Shown piece after piece: positions 6,858-9,201 of a stretch of 9,201 nucleotides of DNA; position 1 is the first letter of the stretch, and every line of letters starts with the position of its first letter. The stretch comes from Methylomonas sp. (GTDB taxonomy: Bacteria > Pseudomonadota > Gammaproteobacteria > Methylococcales > Methylomonadaceae): the NCBI GenBank assembly GCA_026988195.1, contig JALSLS010000299.1, forward strand, positions 1 through 9,201, read 5' to 3'. Position numbers and translations under genes: made by a program. Below the pieces are notes generated by a model. That model saw nothing but the letters and a program-made list of their open reading frames with translations. It made no database searches and was not told the origin of the DNA.

Positions 6858-6967
6858 GGATACCATGCCAGCCACATCTCGGCACACGAATCTGCTGCTA
6901 CCGTTGCTCCCTTCCGGGCCTGGCGGAGTTTACAGCGTATCGTTGCGAGAGGACCGACACAGCATCC
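6858..6967 (-). ncRNA. ffs: Small bacterial signal recognition particle RNA (4.5S)
   Basis: Structural RNA of the SRP, which with Ffh targets nascent membrane proteins to FtsY and the Sec translocon. The diagnostic apical region CAGGCCCGGAAGGGAGC with its GGAA tetraloop (6915-6912) matches E. coli 4.5S RNA. Other shared blocks are TCTCGCAACG on the 5' side and CGTGTGCCG with GATGTGGCTGGCA on the 3' side. The ends are set by pairing: the first 14 bases from 6967 (GGATGCTG...) pair continuously, allowing G-U wobbles, with the 3' end at 6858 (...TATCC). The 110-nt length is close to E. coli (114 nt) and there is no Alu domain. It lies directly upstream of dnaX, as in Pseudomonas and many other bacteria. 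Confidence 0.95.
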
Positions 6968-6974
6968 ATAATGT

Positions 6975-6993
6975 TTTCAGCTTGTAGCTGAAA
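6975..6993 (-). other. 5' leader hairpin of the ffs precursor
   Basis: A perfect 8-bp stem, TTTCAGCT (6993-6986 on the minus strand) with AGCTGAAA (6982-6975), has a 3-base loop. If transcription begins near 6995 from the promoter at 7002-7030, this hairpin is the very 5' end of the primary transcript and ends 7 bases before mature SRP RNA. E. coli 4.5S RNA is also made with a short leader removed by RNase P. It could protect the 5' end or guide processing, which is inference. Confidence 0.5.
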
Positions 6994-7001
6994 GAAGCGG
7001 T

Positions 7002-7030
7002 ATTATGCTTTAATAAAATAATTTAAGCAA
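7002..7030 (-). promoter_or_regulatory. Candidate sigma-70 promoter for ffs-dnaX
   Basis: On the minus strand TTGCTT (7030-7025) and CATAAT (7007-7002) have the ideal 17-base spacing inside an A+T-rich stretch. The expected start near 6995 gives a leader of about 28 bases before mature SRP RNA. No box of comparable quality stands at the right distance from 6967, so a processed leader is the simpler reading. It may also drive dnaX-ybaB-recR-hinT by read-through. Confidence 0.55.
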
Positions 7031-7044
7031 CAGCTTATTTATAA

Positions 7045-7083
7045 AAGTGGGATTTAATATGGTTTAACTAACACCCCCCACTT
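7045..7083 (-). terminator. Possible terminator of the two-component operon
   Basis: Just after the kinase stop codon, AAGTGGG (minus strand 7083-7077) can pair with CCCACTT (7051-7045) to make a 7-bp stem with a 25-base loop, followed by TTATAAAT. The long loop and short T-run make it weaker than the clpX terminator. Its position, between this operon and the ffs promoter, supports the call. Confidence 0.4.
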
Positions 7084-7084
7084 C

Positions 7085-8428
7085 TTAGGGCCAATAAACC
7101 TGCCAACACACGCCCGACAGCTCATTATTACCCTCCACGGTTAACCTCCCCCCCAGCAAGACTATCAATTCATTAACTACCGCCATTCCAATACCATGTC
7201 CCTGTATATTTTCATCAGCCCTGACACCTCGTAGCAAAATATCATCTATTTTCTCATCAGGAATACCAGGTCCATCATCCTCGATCCGCAAAATAAATGA
7301 ATAACCCTCATCGCCTTCACGTTTTAATTGTATTAAACTAACATTAACTGTTTTTTTACACCATTTAGCTGCATTATCTAACAAATTCCCTGCAATTTCA
7401 TAAACATCGCCTTCTTGACAATATACCATGCAACCCGCATCTTGCTCAAAATGAAAGCTGATACCCTTATCCCAGTAAACTTTTTTTAATGAGCCAATAA
7501 TCTTTTCTACAACATGAGATATATCAATTTTACTTGTTAATTGCTGCCTCCCTTTAGCCGCAGCCTTTTGCAACTGATATTCAACAATATCATCCATCCT
7601 AGAAATTTGTTCTGCTACCTGCCCTTTATTTACCTTCTCAGGCTCTATACAGCCTCTTATTATGGCTAGCGGTGTCTTTAAACTATGAGCCAAATCAGCC
7701 AACGTGTTCCGATACCTCTCCAAATGCGCTCGCTCACTACTGACTAAGGCATTTAAATTACCCACCAACCCAAGCAACTCACTTGGGTATTGACCATCCA
7801 GACGCAACTTTTGCCCAGCTTCAATAGCCTCCAAATCCGTCACAATAACCCTTACAGGTTTCAAACTCCAACGCAAGACTAGAAACTGAATTAAAACCAG
7901 CAAAATACCTGTAAAAAGCAACCATAATCTCAATGTCAATCTAAAACCATCCACCTGCTTAGCAACAGACGCTCCATCTTCTGCGACAGAAAAAACATAA
8001 TACTGTTCAAAGCCCTCTTTATTCTCCCAAATGACCGCATAATGAAGGATAAAATAACCTTCAGTATTTTTTAAAAAGATAGACTGCCCCGCCTCTAAAG
8101 ACGCGGGCACAGGGAAATCCATCCCAACGGCAGAGGGAGACCGCCAAACAAAAATGTTATTAACTTGAGAAATAGAGGCATACAAGCCAGAGCTAGGGTT
8201 AGAAAACCTAGGCTCCCTAAGTGTATCAGGCATACTTAGTTCCAACATATCAGTTAATTCAGCAACCGAGATAAGAGAATAAATATGGATTTGAAGTTTT
8301 TCCTTTAAAGCCTGCTCAGCACTTTCTTTAAACCCTTGTTCAAGTACAAAAGAAACCAAAGCAAAAAATGCAGTCAGTACAATACCCCCAGAAACTAAAA
8401 GCCGAAAGCTTAAGGAATTTATTTTCAC
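7085..8428 (-). CDS. PhoQ-like sensor histidine kinase
   Basis: Inner-membrane sensor kinase, partner of the regulator encoded just upstream. The first membrane segment is about 9-29, followed by a periplasmic sensor region of about 135 residues. The second membrane segment is about 165-186, and then a HAMP-like linker. The H-box LADLAHSLKTPLA has phospho-acceptor H248; this HSLKTPLA form is characteristic of PhoQ relatives. The N-box is GNLLDNAAKW (347-356), and the ATP-lid glycines are DDGPGIP (384-390) and GHGIGM (410-415). At 447 aa it is shorter than E. coli PhoQ (486), and I see no PhoQ acidic cluster in the sensor region. The ligand is therefore unknown and I give no symbol. It starts with GTG, 5 bases after the regulator stop and without a clear Shine-Dalgarno, suggesting translational coupling. 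Confidence 0.9.
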   Translation of the reverse strand: MKINSLSFRLLVSGGIVLTAFFALVSFVLEQGFKESAEQALKEKLQIHIYSLISVAELTDMLELSMPDTLREPRFSNPSSGLYASISQVNNIFVWRSPSAVGMDFPVPASLEAGQSIFLKNTEGYFILHYAVIWENKEGFEQYYVFSVAEDGASVAKQVDGFRLTLRLWLLFTGILLVLIQFLVLRWSLKPVRVIVTDLEAIEAGQKLRLDGQYPSELLGLVGNLNALVSSERAHLERYRNTLADLAHSLKTPLAIIRGCIEPEKVNKGQVAEQISRMDDIVEYQLQKAAAKGRQQLTSKIDISHVVEKIIGSLKKVYWDKGISFHFEQDAGCMVYCQEGDVYEIAGNLLDNAAKWCKKTVNVSLIQLKREGDEGYSFILRIEDDGPGIPDEKIDDILLRGVRADENIQGHGIGMAVVNELIVLLGGRLTVEGNNELSGVCWQVYWP

Positions 8429-8433
8429 ATTAA

Positions 8434-9111
8434 TTATTCAGCATCTAAAGGAATTCGATACCCCCTTCCCCGCAACGTCTCAATAGGTTTTGTTTTTCCT
8501 TCTGGGTCGATTTTCTTTCGTAATCGACCAATAAAAACTTCAATCACATTGCTATCCCGATCAAAATCCTCATCATAAATATGCTCAGTCAAAACAGTCT
8601 TAGAAACCACCTCGCCTTTTCGAAACAAAAGATATTCCAGCACCTTATATTCATATGCAGTCAATTCTATTCTTTTACCATCAACAGCAACATCCTGCGA
8701 CAAACTATCAAGCTCGATGTTGGCAAAACTCAAAACTGGATGAGCTTTTCCTTGTGACCGCCTCAATAAAGCATTAACCCTAGCCAAAAGCTCTTCAAAA
8801 TGAAAAGGCTTAACTAAATAATCATCCGCTCCCACCTCAAGACCCTCTACCTTATCTTGCCAGCGACTTCTTGCCGTTAACAATAAAACGGGTAGGTTAA
8901 TATTCTCTTTTCTGAGCCGTGCAATTAATTCTATCCCTGAAAAATCAGGTAAGCCTATATCAATAATTGCTACATCAATAGGGTATTCCTTTGCCAAATA
9001 AAGGCCATCACTTCCCGTCAGAGCAATATCAACAACAAAACCTTTAGTCAAAAAAAACGTTTGGATTTGTTGATTTAATACCTGCTCATCTTCGACAATT
9101 AAAATACGCAT
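8434..9111 (-). CDS. OmpR/PhoP-family response regulator
   Basis: DNA-binding transcription factor activated by phosphorylation, presumably from the kinase encoded 5 bases downstream. The receiver domain (about 1-115) has acidic residues E7 and D8, phospho-acceptor D51 in AIIDIGLPD, T79 and K101. A linker leads to the winged-helix effector domain (about 126-222), with recognition-helix region SNVIEVFIGRLRKKI (187-201) and the terminal wing hairpin LRGRGYRI (213-220). At 225 aa it is the standard length. Sequence and pairing with a PhoQ-like kinase favour the PhoP/QseB branch, but no target box can be assigned here. The ATG at 9111 has GAGAAG in the 9-base gap after the PepSY gene, so these genes form one operon whose promoter lies outside the window. 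Confidence 0.95.
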   Translation of the reverse strand: MRILIVEDEQVLNQQIQTFFLTKGFVVDIALTGSDGLYLAKEYPIDVAIIDIGLPDFSGIELIARLRKENINLPVLLLTARSRWQDKVEGLEVGADDYLVKPFHFEELLARVNALLRRSQGKAHPVLSFANIELDSLSQDVAVDGKRIELTAYEYKVLEYLLFRKGEVVSKTVLTEHIYDEDFDRDSNVIEVFIGRLRKKIDPEGKTKPIETLRGRGYRIPLDAE

Positions 9112-9120
9112 CAGCTTCTC

Positions 9121-9201
9121 TTATTTAATAAGTTTTCCGGTTTCTGCATCCACATTAAGATATTGAACACGCCCATCTGAAGTCAGTATTTTTATCACAT
9201 G
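9121..9201 (-). CDS. PepSY-domain protein, C-terminal end only
   Basis: The window contains only the last 26 codons and the stop; the 5' part lies beyond 9201. The translated end (VIKILTSDGRVQYLNVDAETGKLIK) matches the final strands of a PepSY domain, where a strand of the form V-x-V-x-x-x-D-G is followed by V-x-V-D-A-x-T-G-x-V. These are mostly small secreted or periplasmic proteins, and genes for them often sit directly upstream of PhoPQ-like two-component systems in gammaproteobacteria. The stop is 9 bases before the regulator's ATG. A role in tuning the neighbouring sensor is plausible but is inference. Signal peptide and total length cannot be seen. Confidence 0.75.
   Translation of the reverse strand, partial: HVIKILTSDGRVQYLNVDAETGKLIK

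Noticed and set aside
6830..6877. 16-residue N-terminal extension of DnaX
   Set aside because: It would be encoded inside the 3' arm of the SRP RNA and has no DnaX homology; the ATG at 6829 matches the conserved MAYQVLARKWRP start.
7059..7071. PhoP-box half-site GGTTTA near the end of the kinase gene
   Set aside because: Only one half is present; no second (T/G)GTTTA follows after 5 bases, so it does not make a PhoP box.

Overview
The window reads as ordinary chromosomal core genome of a gammaproteobacterium. It is A+T-rich (about 40% G+C by eye), and the encoded proteins look most like gammaproteobacterial ClpX, ClpP, trigger factor, RecR, YbaB and DnaX. The orders ffs-dnaX-ybaB-recR and tRNA-Leu-tig-clpP-clpX are known from this class, for example in Pseudomonas. 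I cannot name the genus. Every gene lies on the minus strand, so transcription runs from right to left.

In transcription order (high to low coordinates):
(1) 9201-7085 holds the last codons of a PepSY-domain gene, an OmpR/PhoP-class response regulator and a PhoQ-like sensor kinase, tightly spaced as one operon and ending in a possible hairpin terminator.
(2) 7030-3935 holds a promoter, a short 5' leader hairpin and the small SRP RNA gene (ffs), followed by dnaX, ybaB, recR and a HinT-type HIT gene with gaps of 28, 13, -1 and 24 bases. This is DNA replication and repair in one probable operon. dnaX carries an E. coli-like slippery heptamer with an immediate -1-frame stop, predicted to yield both tau and gamma.
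(3) 3887-3759 holds a tRNA-Leu(UAG) gene with its own promoter.
(4) 3628-259 holds the protein-quality-control cluster tig-clpP-clpX (ribosome-bound chaperone, protease, unfoldase), closed by a strong bidirectional terminator at 201-238.
(5) 1-200 has no gene. Its main content is a perfect 30-base inverted repeat that looks like two REP elements head to head. The next gene in this order is often lon, but the window ends before it.

I found no CRISPR array, transposase, prophage, toxin-antitoxin pair or defence system, and no evidence of an undescribed system. The best leads for a second look are the REP pair, the dnaX frameshift signal with its shortened tau linker, the ffs leader hairpin, and the PepSY/PhoPQ-like locus.
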